Source: Paenibacillus barcinonensis (lineage in GTDB: Bacteria; Bacillota; Bacilli; Paenibacillales; Paenibacillaceae). Taken from it: DNA of 64,000 nt. This document shows, piece by piece, positions 17,977 to 26,155 of this stretch (the first letter of the stretch is position 1; every line of letters begins with the position of its first letter). The notes under the pieces are model-generated. The model was not told the DNA's origin. It saw only the letters and a list, made by a program, of their open reading frames with translations, and did not search any database. The position numbers were made by a program, and so were the translations under genes. The stretch spans positions 108,198 to 172,197 of the forward strand of contig NZ_QJSW01000002.1 of NCBI RefSeq assembly GCF_003217495.1. The letters run 5' to 3'.

Positions 17977-18566
17977 CGGTTCTTCATCCCTTCATATGGC
18001 TCGTACATCGGTTCGAAGAAATAAGGTTCCAACTGCGTTTTGACACTTGATCTTGCTCTGAATAGGAGCGATTTCACAGAGCTTACGCTCTGTCCCAGAA
18101 TGCCTGCAATCTCCTGGTAATCCAGTTGATCATACTCCCGAAGAATGATTGCAGAGCGTTGCTTTTCTGGAAGATTGTTAATCGCATCTCGAACCAGCAT
18201 CACCCGCTCGTTGCGTAGTACAGCATGCTCTGGAGCATTCTCCTGAGGAGCCACAGGCACAACACCGCTCTCTTCAAGCGGAACATTGCCACTGCGTTGT
18301 TTTCGAAGCTCACTCAGTACCGTATTTCTTGCAATAGTGTATAACCAAGTGGAGAATGAAGCATCCACCTCACGGAACGAGTGCAAGCTGCGGAACGCCT
18401 TATAGAATGTCTCAGAACAGAGATCTTCTGCAAGCAACTCCATATTGGAACTTTTCAACATATGATATACGAAAGCCAGTATTTTACGCTGATAACGACT
18501 CATCAGCTCGGAATATAACTCTACGTTACCTTCCTTGATCTCTCGAATCAACTGGGAATCCGTCAT
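17973..18566 (-). CDS. ECF-type RNA polymerase sigma factor
   Basis: A sigma-70 family protein of 197 residues. Region 2 has AFVYHMLKSS...AEDLCSETFYKAFRSLHSF and the STWLYTIARN segment. Region 4 carries RDAINNLPEKQRSAIILREYDQLDYQEIAGILG followed by SVKSLLFRARSSVK. It lacks the sigma-3 region and so is an ECF sigma. The ATG at 18566 has GGAGGGG upstream. With the overlapping anti-sigma gene it forms a membrane-stress type module. It lies where aroA (EPSP synthase) stands after tyrA in B. subtilis. Confidence 0.93.
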   Translation of the reverse strand: MTDSQLIREIKEGNVELYSELMSRYQRKILAFVYHMLKSSNMELLAEDLCSETFYKAFRSLHSFREVDASFSTWLYTIARNTVLSELRKQRSGNVPLEESGVVPVAPQENAPEHAVLRNERVMLVRDAINNLPEKQRSAIILREYDQLDYQEIAGILGQSVSSVKSLLFRARSSVKTQLEPYFFEPMYEPYEGMKNR

Positions 18567-18641
18567 TTGAGTGCGACCCCTCCTCGCCCATCCATGTGCA
18601 TCTCCCCGTTCGACTCTATCCATGTATTACCGAACAGGCGT

Positions 18642-18666
18642 AAAAAAGTTGCGGTTTCAACCGCAT
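18642..18666 (-). terminator. Terminator-like hairpin in the sigma-factor leader
   Basis: TGCGGT-loop-ACCGCA is followed on the minus strand by AC and six T. It lies 75-100 bases upstream of the ECF sigma start, downstream of the candidate promoter. It could be an attenuator or stop read-through from the tyrA side. Confidence 0.55.
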
Positions 18667-18754
18667 AAAAAAAGCGTTCAGCGCCATTTCAGGCCCTTCC
18701 GCCAAATTCCCCTATGTAATGGCAATTTCCCCAACGTTTCTACATAACAGTAAC

Positions 18755-18784
18755 ATTGTACAACGGTCTGCATCATCCTGGCAA
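18755..18784 (-). promoter_or_regulatory. Candidate SigA-type promoter for the ECF sigma operon
   Basis: TTGCCA, an 18-bp spacer and TACAAT on the minus strand, about 190 bases upstream of the sigma start. No convincing ECF-type (AAC...CGT) autoregulatory promoter was found. Confidence 0.45.
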
Positions 18785-19070
18785 ATCCATTGCTACCCAC
18801 TGGAGCCCGACTTGACATACATATGCCGTTAAATGCAATGGCATGCTTCCTTTTATCGCCTCTTGGAAAGCCTCGCTATTTATAAACGTCATAACTCCTA
18901 AAAAGGTTACAAAAATGTGATATTTTTTTGATGATTTTTCCTCCGCTCAACCCATCTTTCATATGCCCTGCATTTTTCTCCAAAAGCGCGGCTCCAGGTG
19001 AAAGTAATAGGTATCATTGTGCTGAATTTCCGTTGATGCTAAGTTTATACAAATAAACTTGTTCAAAGTG

Positions 19071-19099
19071 TTGACAAAATGAAAACGTATACATATAAT
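19071..19099 (+). promoter_or_regulatory. Near-consensus SigA promoter of a small RNA
   Basis: TTGACA, a 17-bp spacer and TATAAT, all matching the consensus. No protein gene follows on this strand; a terminator follows within 90 bases. Confidence 0.85.
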
Positions 19100-19105
19100 A
19101 AAGGT

Positions 19106-19189
19106 ACAGTATGGTTTCTCTCCACTCCTATCCAATAACTGTATTGCTCCACGTGAGCAATGGCCGCTTATGTAAGCGGTCTTTTTTTT
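19106..19189 (+). ncRNA. Candidate small RNA, about 84 nt, three stacked stem-loops
   Basis: From the expected start near 19106 the RNA would fold into three adjacent hairpins without linkers. Hairpin 1 is ACAGT/ACTGT plus TGG/CCA (19106-19142) with a pyrimidine-rich loop at 19115-19131. Hairpin 2 is a perfect ATTGCTC/GAGCAAT (19143-19161). Hairpin 3 is the terminator GGCCGCTT/AAGCGGTC (19162-19181), followed by eight T. The loop of hairpin 1 contains CTCTCCACTCCT, complementary to GGAG-type ribosome-binding sites. I do not recognise a known RNA family. Expression is inferred, not shown. Confidence 0.72.
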
Positions 19190-19227
19190 GTCTATAAATA
19201 TGTCGTGTAATTTTTTTATCGAATGAC

Positions 19228-19250
19228 AAAAAAGAGGGCTTCCGCCCTCT
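19228..19250 (-). terminator. Terminator of the trp-hisC-tyrA operon
   Basis: Perfect 7-bp stem AGAGGGC/GCCCTCT with a short loop and a T run on the minus strand, 14 bases past the tyrA stop. Confidence 0.9.
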
Positions 19251-19263
19251 CTGTACTTCCTTC

Positions 19264-20358
19264 CTACACCCACACTTGATAACCCAAAGCATCCAACAGC
19301 GTTTTCGCACGCTCCATATCCTCTTCCTGACGGAAAGACAAGCGCATGATTCCGGGCACATCCACCCGGTTCTCAATAATTTCAAGGTTGCTAAGGTTGA
19401 TATCGTTTGTCCCGAGCTCTGTCGCAATTTTACCAATCATCCCCGGAGCGTCCTGTACATCCGTATATAGATCAAACAGCGGGGAGATCATGCCCTTGCG
19501 TCGTTCAGGTAACACACTACGGAACTCACGCGCCTGGCGAAATGCCTCCTCAATCCCTTCACCGTTTTTTTGTTCAAGCATATCGGTAAAAGACAGCATC
19601 TGCCTGTTCCAATCCTTCAGCAACCCTAGCAGCACCTCACGGTTACTGAGCAAAATATCCCTCCATACAATCGCGTCACTGGATGCAATCCGTGTAATGT
19701 CCCGGAAACCGCCCGCTGCCAGCATTTTATACAGTGGATTGGATTCATTGTACTCCCGCACCTGATTTACCAAAGCAACCGCGATAACGTGGGGCAGGTG
19801 ACTAATAGCACCCACAATATCATCATGCAACAACGGCTCTACCCGAACAATCTGGGCACGTGTGTACGCCAGGAGCTCGGACAAGCGGCTGTAAGCCTCC
19901 TCAGGCACATGTGTAGAAGGGGTCAGCACGTAATACGCATTCTCAAATAATACCGCCGAAGCCGCATCTACGCCTGCACGCTCTGAACCAGCCATCGGGT
20001 GGCCGCCAATGAAATAGGCATCCGTCAAGCGGACGTGCTCAGCGCAAGCCGCAATGGAAGCTTTGGTGCTGCCAACATCCGTAATAATGCAACCTTTTTT
20101 GAGTGGCAGTCTGGACAGCTTTTCAAAATAGGATTCCAGCAGCCCTACGGGCACACACAAAAAAATGAAGTCGGCATCCTGCACGGCTTCTTCCAAAGAG
20201 AGCGTCGCATCGTCCACGACTCCGCTCGCTATGTACTTTTCTTTTAGTTCCTTCAGATGTGCGTAGCCCATCACGGTTAAACCCGGCTTGCCTTTAAAGC
20301 AAAGCGCAAGTGAACCGCCGATGAGCCCTACACCTATCATTGCAATTTTTAATGTCAT
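19264..20358 (-). CDS. tyrA: Prephenate dehydrogenase with ACT domain
   Basis: The enzyme oxidises and decarboxylates prephenate to 4-hydroxyphenylpyruvate for tyrosine. The NAD motif GVGLIGGSLAL is at residues 7-17, GGHPMAGSE is in the catalytic region and HLPHVIA is further on. A C-terminal ACT domain of about 70 residues (DVQDAPGMIGKIATELG) probably senses an amino acid, as in B. subtilis TyrA. The 364-residue length is typical. It is the last gene of the trp-hisC-tyrA transcript, 27 bases after hisC. Confidence 0.96.
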   Translation of the reverse strand: MTLKIAMIGVGLIGGSLALCFKGKPGLTVMGYAHLKELKEKYIASGVVDDATLSLEEAVQDADFIFLCVPVGLLESYFEKLSRLPLKKGCIITDVGSTKASIAACAEHVRLTDAYFIGGHPMAGSERAGVDAASAVLFENAYYVLTPSTHVPEEAYSRLSELLAYTRAQIVRVEPLLHDDIVGAISHLPHVIAVALVNQVREYNESNPLYKMLAAGGFRDITRIASSDAIVWRDILLSNREVLLGLLKDWNRQMLSFTDMLEQKNGEGIEEAFRQAREFRSVLPERRKGMISPLFDLYTDVQDAPGMIGKIATELGTNDINLSNLEIIENRVDVPGIMRLSFRQEEDMERAKTLLDALGYQVWV

Positions 20359-20385
20359 GGTTCCTCACTCATTTCATCGCCAGTA

Positions 20386-21486
20386 TTAAGGGCGTGCTAC
20401 TGCATTCTCCGCCAGAGTATGCTCCAGCGCTGCTACAAACGCACGATTCTGCTCCGCTGTTCCTACAGACACGCGAATGTACGTTGGATAGACATGAAAG
20501 CCAGAGCGGACGATAATGCCCTGCTTCAACAAGGACTGAAACGCTGTGCCGGAAGGCATGCTCAGATCAACGAGAATAAAATTTCCTTGTGCCGGGAAAT
20601 ACGGCAAACCAAGCCGTGCAAATTCATTTTGCAACCACTCCCGATCAGTTGCATTACGCTTCGCGCAATCTTGAACAAACGCCTGATCCTGAAGTGCAGC
20701 GATTGCCGCAACCTGACCGAAGCGAGAGGTATTGAAGGGTTCACGCACACGATTGATGAGATCAATAACCTCAGGACGTGCAATGCCATAACCAATACGC
20801 AGCGATGCCAGGCCATATATTTTGGAGAAGGTTCGCAATACGACCAGATTAGGATAACGATCAATGAGCTCAACGCTTTGAGGATAGGCTTCATCTGTAA
20901 CAAATTCATAATAAGCCTCATCCAGCACTACCATCACATTGGACGGTACTTGATCCATAAAGGTGACAAGCTCCTCTGCGGAAACAATAGTTCCGGTAGG
21001 GTTGTTTGGATTGCATACCCATATAGCCTTGGTTTTGTCGGTGATCTGAGCCAACATTGCTGGCAGATCATGTGTTCCATTTTTCAAAGGCACCTCAATC
21101 GTTACAGCACCTTCGATGTCTGCATTGCTTTTATACACGGAGAAGGTCTGATCGGCCATAATGGTCTCATCCCCAGGCAGAAAAAACGCACGTGTGATCA
21201 GAGCAATAATTTCATCCGACCCACAGCCAAAAATAATTTTATTTTGCTCTACGCCCAAGTGCTTTGCCAGCACCTCTGTCAGTACAGCTGCACTGCCATC
21301 CGGGTATATACTCACACTCGTCATTTCCTTCGTAATAGCTTCCAGCACAGCTGGAGAACTGCCATAAGGGTTTTCATTGGAGGCCAGCTTGATGACTTGC
21401 TCCAGCCCCAGTTCACGTTTCACTTCTTCAATCGGTTTGCCTGGCTTGTACACGGGCAGATTGACAATCTGGGATTTCGGTTTCAA
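20386..21486 (-). CDS. hisC: Histidinol-phosphate / aromatic aminotransferase
   Basis: A PLP-dependent class II aminotransferase of 366 residues. It acts on histidinol phosphate and, in B. subtilis, also on aromatic keto acids, which explains its place between trpA and tyrA. SNENPYG is near residue 38, VCNPNNPTGT in the middle, and the PLP lysine lies in TFSKIYGLASLRIGYG. The start is TTG at 21486, preceded by GGAGG at good spacing. A 46-base gap separates it from trpA. Confidence 0.95.
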   Translation of the reverse strand: MKPKSQIVNLPVYKPGKPIEEVKRELGLEQVIKLASNENPYGSSPAVLEAITKEMTSVSIYPDGSAAVLTEVLAKHLGVEQNKIIFGCGSDEIIALITRAFFLPGDETIMADQTFSVYKSNADIEGAVTIEVPLKNGTHDLPAMLAQITDKTKAIWVCNPNNPTGTIVSAEELVTFMDQVPSNVMVVLDEAYYEFVTDEAYPQSVELIDRYPNLVVLRTFSKIYGLASLRIGYGIARPEVIDLINRVREPFNTSRFGQVAAIAALQDQAFVQDCAKRNATDREWLQNEFARLGLPYFPAQGNFILVDLSMPSGTAFQSLLKQGIIVRSGFHVYPTYIRVSVGTAEQNRAFVAALEHTLAENAVARP

Positions 21487-21532
21487 CTTGACCGCCTCCT
21501 GCTGTTTAAATATAGAGTTCTAACAAACATCA

Positions 21533-22339
21533 TTATCCTTTTAATTGTGCCACAAAGTTGCGAATTTGCAACAGTCCCGACTCACGTGTATCGGGTTTCG
21601 CAAGCAACGGTATAGCTTCCTCCACCTGCCGTACAATAGCACTGCCAACCACAACACCATCACAGAGGCGTGAGAAATGCGCTACCTGCTCATGACTGGA
21701 GATACCGAATCCAACTGCAACAGGAAGATCAGTTAACCCCTTTACCGTTTCAATAAAGCTCTCTACACCGTCAAAGAAGGATGCGCGTTCCCCCGTCACC
21801 CCCAGGGAAGAAACACAATAGATGAAGCCGCGCGCCCCTGTAACTATCCGTTCAATCCTTGCATTCGATGTAGGCGCTACAAGCGGAACAAGATGCACCC
21901 CCGCCTGATCGGCGCGGCGGCGCATGTCCTCTGCCTCTTCAATCGGCAGATCGGGAATAATCATACCGCTGATGTCATGTTTGACCAACTCGTCAAAAAA
22001 CACATCCAGCCCGGTTTGCAACACAGGGTTATAATACGTAAAAAGAACAAAAGGCATGTTCACACCTGCCGCACGAGCTTTCGCCGCAGTCTCCATCACG
22101 GTGCGAATCGTAATTTGGCTTTTCAATGCACGCTCAGAAGCACGCTGAATAACAGGGCCGTCGGCCAGCGGATCGGAATACGGAACACCAAGTTCCAGAA
22201 TATCCGCTCCAGCCAGCTCCAGCTGTTTAATAATATCTATCGTTGTATCCACATCGGGATCACCAACGGTTAGAAAAGGAATAAGTGCAGTACGCTTTTG
22301 TTCTTTTAATTGCTGGAAGGTCTGATCCATCAGATTCAT
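21533..22339 (-). CDS. trpA: Tryptophan synthase alpha chain
   Basis: Cleaves indole-3-glycerol phosphate to indole, which passes through a tunnel to TrpB. It is a 268-residue TIM barrel with the catalytic Glu in LELGVPYSDPLADGP and Asp in the next strand. The phosphate-binding VGFGISSHEQV and GSAIV segments are present. The ATG overlaps the trpB stop by one base (TAATG), so the two subunits are translationally coupled. Confidence 0.97.
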   Translation of the reverse strand: MNLMDQTFQQLKEQKRTALIPFLTVGDPDVDTTIDIIKQLELAGADILELGVPYSDPLADGPVIQRASERALKSQITIRTVMETAAKARAAGVNMPFVLFTYYNPVLQTGLDVFFDELVKHDISGMIIPDLPIEEAEDMRRRADQAGVHLVPLVAPTSNARIERIVTGARGFIYCVSSLGVTGERASFFDGVESFIETVKGLTDLPVAVGFGISSHEQVAHFSRLCDGVVVGSAIVRQVEEAIPLLAKPDTRESGLLQIRNFVAQLKG

Positions 22340-23535
22340 TACAAGTTACCTCCCGTGTATTTCATAATGGATTCTACATCTTTATCTCCGCGTCCAGACA
22401 GACAGATCACGATAACATCCTCTGCTGACATTTCAGGTGCAAGCTTCACAACCTGAGCCACCGCATGAGCCGACTCCAGTGCAGGAATAATGCCCTCCGT
22501 TCGGCTTAACAGCTGCAATGCATCCAAAGCTTCCTGATCCGTAATCGGGACATACTGTGCACGCTTGATGTCTTTGAGATACGAGTGCTCCGGTCCAACT
22601 CCCGGATAATCTAGCCCTGCCGAGATCGAGTGTGCAGGCTGTACCTGACCATTCTCATCCTGCAACAGATAACTCATGGAGCCCTGGAATACACCGTGTG
22701 TGCCCTTGCTCATTGTTGCCGCATGGTATTCGGTATCTACCCCTTTACCCGCTGCCTCGACACCAACTAACTTCACTGCCTCATCCCCGATAAAAGGATA
22801 AAACATACCGATGGCGTTACTGCCGCCACCTACAGCAGCAACGATGACATCAGGCAGTCGCCCTTCAATCTCCTGAATCTGACGGCGTGTCTCATCGCCA
22901 ATAATACGCTGGAAATTACGCACCATCATTGGGTACGGATGCGGACCAACCACGGAGCCCAGCACATAGAAGGTATCCTCCACATGGCTAACCCAGTAGC
23001 GCAACGCCTCATTACCAGCATCCTTCAGTGTACGTGTGCCGGAAGTCACCGGAATCACTTCTGCACCCAGCAATTTCATCCGGAATACGTTCAGCTGCTG
23101 CCGTTCAGTATCTTCCTCACCCATAAATACTTTGCACTCCAGACCAAGCAAAGCCGCTACAGTCGCTGTTGCAACACCATGCTGTCCAGCACCAGTCTCG
23201 GCAATAACCTTCTTTTTGCCCATTCGTTTGGCAAGCAGTCCTTGTCCAATCGCATTATTGATTTTATGTGCACCTGTATGATTCAAGTCTTCCCGCTTCA
23301 AATAAATTTTGGGTCCGCCCAGATGACGGGACAGCTGCTCTGCATAATAAAGCGGTGTCTCCCGTCCAGAGTATTCACTCAGCAGATAGTTCAGTTCCTT
23401 GTTAAACTCCTCATCTTCTGAAAAACGGCTATACGCTTCCTCAAGTTCGATCAGAGCGTTCATTAGTGTCTCGGGTACAAAACGGCCTCCGAACGGACCG
23501 AAACGACCATGTTGATCCGGCAATTGATGTGTCAT
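22339..23535 (-). CDS. trpB: Tryptophan synthase beta chain
   Basis: A PLP enzyme of 398 residues that condenses indole with serine to tryptophan. The PLP lysine is in [14 protein letters not shown], and the GGGSNAIG phosphate-binding loop is intact. The N-terminal [16 protein letters not shown] is characteristic of TrpB1-type beta chains. The start overlaps trpF by 4 bases (ATGA) and the stop overlaps trpA. It works as an alpha2-beta2 complex in the cytoplasm. Confidence 0.97.
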   Translation of the reverse strand: MTHQLPDQHGRFGPFGGRFVPETLMNALIELEEAYSRFSEDEEFNKELNYLLSEYSGRETPLYYAEQLSRHLGGPKIYLKREDLNHTGAHKINNAIGQGLLAKRMGKKKVIAETGAGQHGVATATVAALLGLECKVFMGEEDTERQQLNVFRMKLLGAEVIPVTSGTRTLKDAGNEALRYWVSHVEDTFYVLGSVVGPHPYPMMVRNFQRIIGDETRRQIQEIEGRLPDVIVAAVGGGSNAIGMFYPFIGDEAVKLVGVEAAGKGVDTEYHAATMSKGTHGVFQGSMSYLLQDENGQVQPAHSISAGLDYPGVGPEHSYLKDIKRAQYVPITDQEALDALQLLSRTEGIIPALESAHAVAQVVKLAPEMSAEDVIVICLSGRGDKDVESIMKYTGGNL

Positions 23536-24272
23536 GCCTGCTTCACCCTTTCAACAAATGCTTTAATTTTAGTTATATCTTTAAGACCTTCCGTCTCCAC
23601 GCCACTTGATACATCTACGCCGTAAGGTCTGTACGTTCCTATTAATTGTTGCACATTATCTGCCTGAAGCCCCCCGGCAACCAACATCATGATACCATGC
23701 TGATCAGCCCAATTCGCATAGGCAGGTATACGCTCCCAGGCAAAGGTTTTACCAGAGCCACCGCCATACAACGGGTCAAACGTATCAAGCAATATTGCAT
23801 CAATACAGCCTACATAGGCATTCAGGCTATGCAGCGCTGCATGGTCCGCGTCTTGTCCTGCTTCGTCTTTGGGAAAAGAAACGACCTTGAACACATTCGC
23901 ATCCCAGCGTTCTTTCACTTGTTTACAAAATACAGCACTTTCCTGTCCGTGCAACTGGATTACATCCAGGGGAGCGGTTTGCATCACATACTCCAGTTCT
24001 TGAAATGTCGGATTAACAAACACACCCGCAAGCTTAGGCCGCTCTCCAGCGGACCACTCAAGCAAAACCGATCTTATCTCTGCAGCCTGCTCAGGCGTAA
24101 TTTGACGTCTGGAATTGGCAAACACAACTCCTATGAAGTCCACAGGCAAGTTTATCATTGATTTTAGCACTTCAACGTCCTGAAGTCCACATATTTTTAC
24201 GGCCGCAGGCAGCATGCCTTCTTGCTCCCCTGCACGACGACCAGCTTCATCAGATACCGATTTACTCATCAC
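23532..24272 (-). CDS. trpF: Phosphoribosylanthranilate isomerase
   Basis: Isomerises N-phosphoribosyl anthranilate to the carboxyphenylamino-deoxyribulose phosphate. The family signature VKICGLQD is at about residue 25 and the barrel ends with the phosphate loop [11 protein letters not shown] and DVSSGVE. At 246 residues it has an N-terminal extension of about 25 residues (rich in Glu, Gly and Arg) compared with usual TrpF. The 4-base overlap of its ATG with trpC (ATGA) supports this long start. Confidence 0.95.
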   Translation of the reverse strand: MMSKSVSDEAGRRAGEQEGMLPAAVKICGLQDVEVLKSMINLPVDFIGVVFANSRRQITPEQAAEIRSVLLEWSAGERPKLAGVFVNPTFQELEYVMQTAPLDVIQLHGQESAVFCKQVKERWDANVFKVVSFPKDEAGQDADHAALHSLNAYVGCIDAILLDTFDPLYGGGSGKTFAWERIPAYANWADQHGIMMLVAGGLQADNVQQLIGTYRPYGVDVSSGVETEGLKDITKIKAFVERVKQA

Positions 24273-25057
24273 TTCGGCCCCATCAGATCGTAAACGGCGG
24301 CTTCCACATCCGCTTTGCGCATAAGATGTTCCCCAACGAGAATGCCGTGAACCCCTGCCTCGATCAGTGGTTTTGTAGAGGCTGCTCCATCAATTCCACT
24401 TTCGCTGATCAGCGTTACATGAGCCGGGATCAGCTCCATGAGATCCAGTGTCGTATTCAGGCTGGTCTCGAACGTTTTCAGATTCCGATTATTAATGCCT
24501 ACAAGCGTTGCATCTGGAATCTCCAGCACCGTTTCCAGTTCAGCCCGGTCATGCACTTCAATCAATGCATCCAGACCGATGCTGTGAGCAAACGTCAAAT
24601 ATTGACGAATCTGTTGTGGTGTAAGAATGCTGGCGATTAACAAAATAGCGTCTGCTCCGAGCAGTCTGGCTTCGGCAATCTGCTTCTCATCAATAATAAA
24701 GTCTTTACGCAGAAGCGGGATGTTTACCGCCTGATGAATTGCCTGCAAGTAGTCGTTACTGCCTTGAAAATAAGAAACGTCCGTCAGCACGGATATACAA
24801 TCCGCCCCTGCCCGTTCATACGCAGCAGCAATTTCCACCGGATGAAAATCCGGGCGGATCAATCCTTTGGACGGTGAGGCCTTCTTCACTTCAGCGATCA
24901 GCCCCAGCTTCCGATTCCGTCTGCTGGACAGCGCTTGTTCAAATCCACGTGTTGCTGGTAATTGCTCAATTTTCTGGAGCGCTTCATCCATATGAAAGGT
25001 CTGTGCAAGCACCTCAACTTCTTTATGTTTCGTTGCTACAATTCGATCAAGATACAT
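24269..25057 (-). CDS. trpC: Indole-3-glycerol phosphate synthase
   Basis: Closes the indole ring to give indole-3-glycerol phosphate. It is a 262-residue barrel with the signature AEVKKASPSKGLIR, the catalytic lysine in LLRKDFIID and the Glu in LIEVHDRAELE. It overlaps trpD by 11 bases and trpF by 4, so trpD-C-F-B-A are closely coupled. Length and motifs are as expected. Confidence 0.97.
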   Translation of the reverse strand: MYLDRIVATKHKEVEVLAQTFHMDEALQKIEQLPATRGFEQALSSRRNRKLGLIAEVKKASPSKGLIRPDFHPVEIAAAYERAGADCISVLTDVSYFQGSNDYLQAIHQAVNIPLLRKDFIIDEKQIAEARLLGADAILLIASILTPQQIRQYLTFAHSIGLDALIEVHDRAELETVLEIPDATLVGINNRNLKTFETSLNTTLDLMELIPAHVTLISESGIDGAASTKPLIEAGVHGILVGEHLMRKADVEAAVYDLMGPK

Positions 25058-26138
25058 GATTGTACGCCTCCGTTGTATGAATTAACTGTCCCAGCTTACT
25101 AGCCGCCTTACCCGAATCCACTGCCTCAGCAGCAATTTTAACTCCGTCTGCAATGCTGTCCGCAAGCCCGGATACGTAAATACACGCACCTGCATTCAGC
25201 AGTACAACATCCCGGTAAGCACTGCGTTCCCCCTGGAAGATCCGATGTATAATTTCGGCGTTTTGTGCCGCATCTCCTCCAAGCACCGCATCCAGCGGAT
25301 GCAAGGATAGGCCCATGTCGCGAGGATCAATGTCATAGGTACGCACTTCCCCATTCCGTAGCTCGGATACCTGAGTTGGTGCGGAGATGCTGATTTCATC
25401 CAGCCCATCATGGCTTGCCACAACCAGTGCACGCTTCAGTCCGAGGCGGTTCAGCACTTCCGCAATCATCGGAGTACGAGATCGGTCATACAGCCCGAGC
25501 AGCTGACGATCTGCACCCGCCGGGTTTGTTAACGGACCAAGCATATTAAATATGGTTCGCACGCCGAGCTCTTTTCTCGGGGCTGCTGCATGCCGCATGG
25601 ACGGATGATATACCTGAGCGAAACAGAAGCAAATTCCGATCTCCTCCAGACACTGTCTGGCCTGTTCTCCATTCAGATGGATATTAACACCGAGCGCTTC
25701 CAATACGTCCGCACTGCCGGCTTTGCCGGAGGCAGAGCGATTGCCATGCTTGGCTACCCGAACCGATACCGCTGAAGCGATGATAGCAGATGCTGTCGAA
25801 ATATTAAACTTGTGAATACCTGATCCACCTGTACCACACGTATCCAGCAGCCCTCTGCCATCTGTCAAAATTCGTCCACCCTGTCCACGCATCGCTTGGG
25901 CAAAACCAGTGATCTCCTCCACCGTCTCCCCCTTCATGCGCAGCGCCATCAGCAAGCCCCCGATTTGAGCCGGAGTAGCTTCACCTTTCATGATCGAATA
26001 CATCAGTTCACGAGCCTCGTCCTGCTCCAGATGACGTCCTTCCAAAATTTTGGAAAGGCCTTGCTTCATACCTTCTTCATGGGACAATGATGCTTCCCGT
26101 AGCCCCGTTTGGTCGTTCAACATCGGGTTCACGTTCAT
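25047..26138 (-). CDS. trpD: Anthranilate phosphoribosyltransferase
   Basis: Transfers phosphoribose from PRPP to anthranilate. The PRPP-binding DTCGTGGSG, the KHGNRSASGKAGSADVLEALG segment and the NPAG motif are all present. At 363 residues it is slightly longer than usual because of about 20 extra N-terminal residues (MNVNPMLNDQTGLREA). The start at 26138 is supported by GAGGAGAG upstream. A 17-base gap separates it from trpE. Confidence 0.96.
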   Translation of the reverse strand: MNVNPMLNDQTGLREASLSHEEGMKQGLSKILEGRHLEQDEARELMYSIMKGEATPAQIGGLLMALRMKGETVEEITGFAQAMRGQGGRILTDGRGLLDTCGTGGSGIHKFNISTASAIIASAVSVRVAKHGNRSASGKAGSADVLEALGVNIHLNGEQARQCLEEIGICFCFAQVYHPSMRHAAAPRKELGVRTIFNMLGPLTNPAGADRQLLGLYDRSRTPMIAEVLNRLGLKRALVVASHDGLDEISISAPTQVSELRNGEVRTYDIDPRDMGLSLHPLDAVLGGDAAQNAEIIHRIFQGERSAYRDVVLLNAGACIYVSGLADSIADGVKIAAEAVDSGKAASKLGQLIHTTEAYNHVS

Positions 26139-26155
26139 ATCCAGTCTCTCCTCTC

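Larger units (their letters stand above)
18567..19263. other. Sigma-factor to tyrA intergenic region
   Basis: This stretch of almost 700 bases has no supported protein gene. It holds the sigma-operon promoter candidate (18755-18784), a terminator-like hairpin (18642-18666), a plus-strand promoter and small RNA candidate (19071-19189) and the tyrA terminator (19228-19250). The stretch from about 18800 to 19060 is AT-rich and nothing else was recognised in it. Confidence 0.6.

Noticed and set aside
18567..18660. ECF-type autoregulatory promoter before the sigma gene
   Set aside because: A TGAAAC sequence is present but no CGTA-like -10 lies at the expected spacing.
19112..19200. Short open frame (starting MVSLHSYPITV) within the small RNA candidate
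   Set aside because: It begins 6 nt from the likely 5' end without a ribosome-binding site and runs through the terminator, so translation is unlikely.
20419..21615. 398-codon plus-strand open frame over hisC
   Set aside because: Antisense image of a well-recognised aminotransferase gene; its composition is not protein-like.
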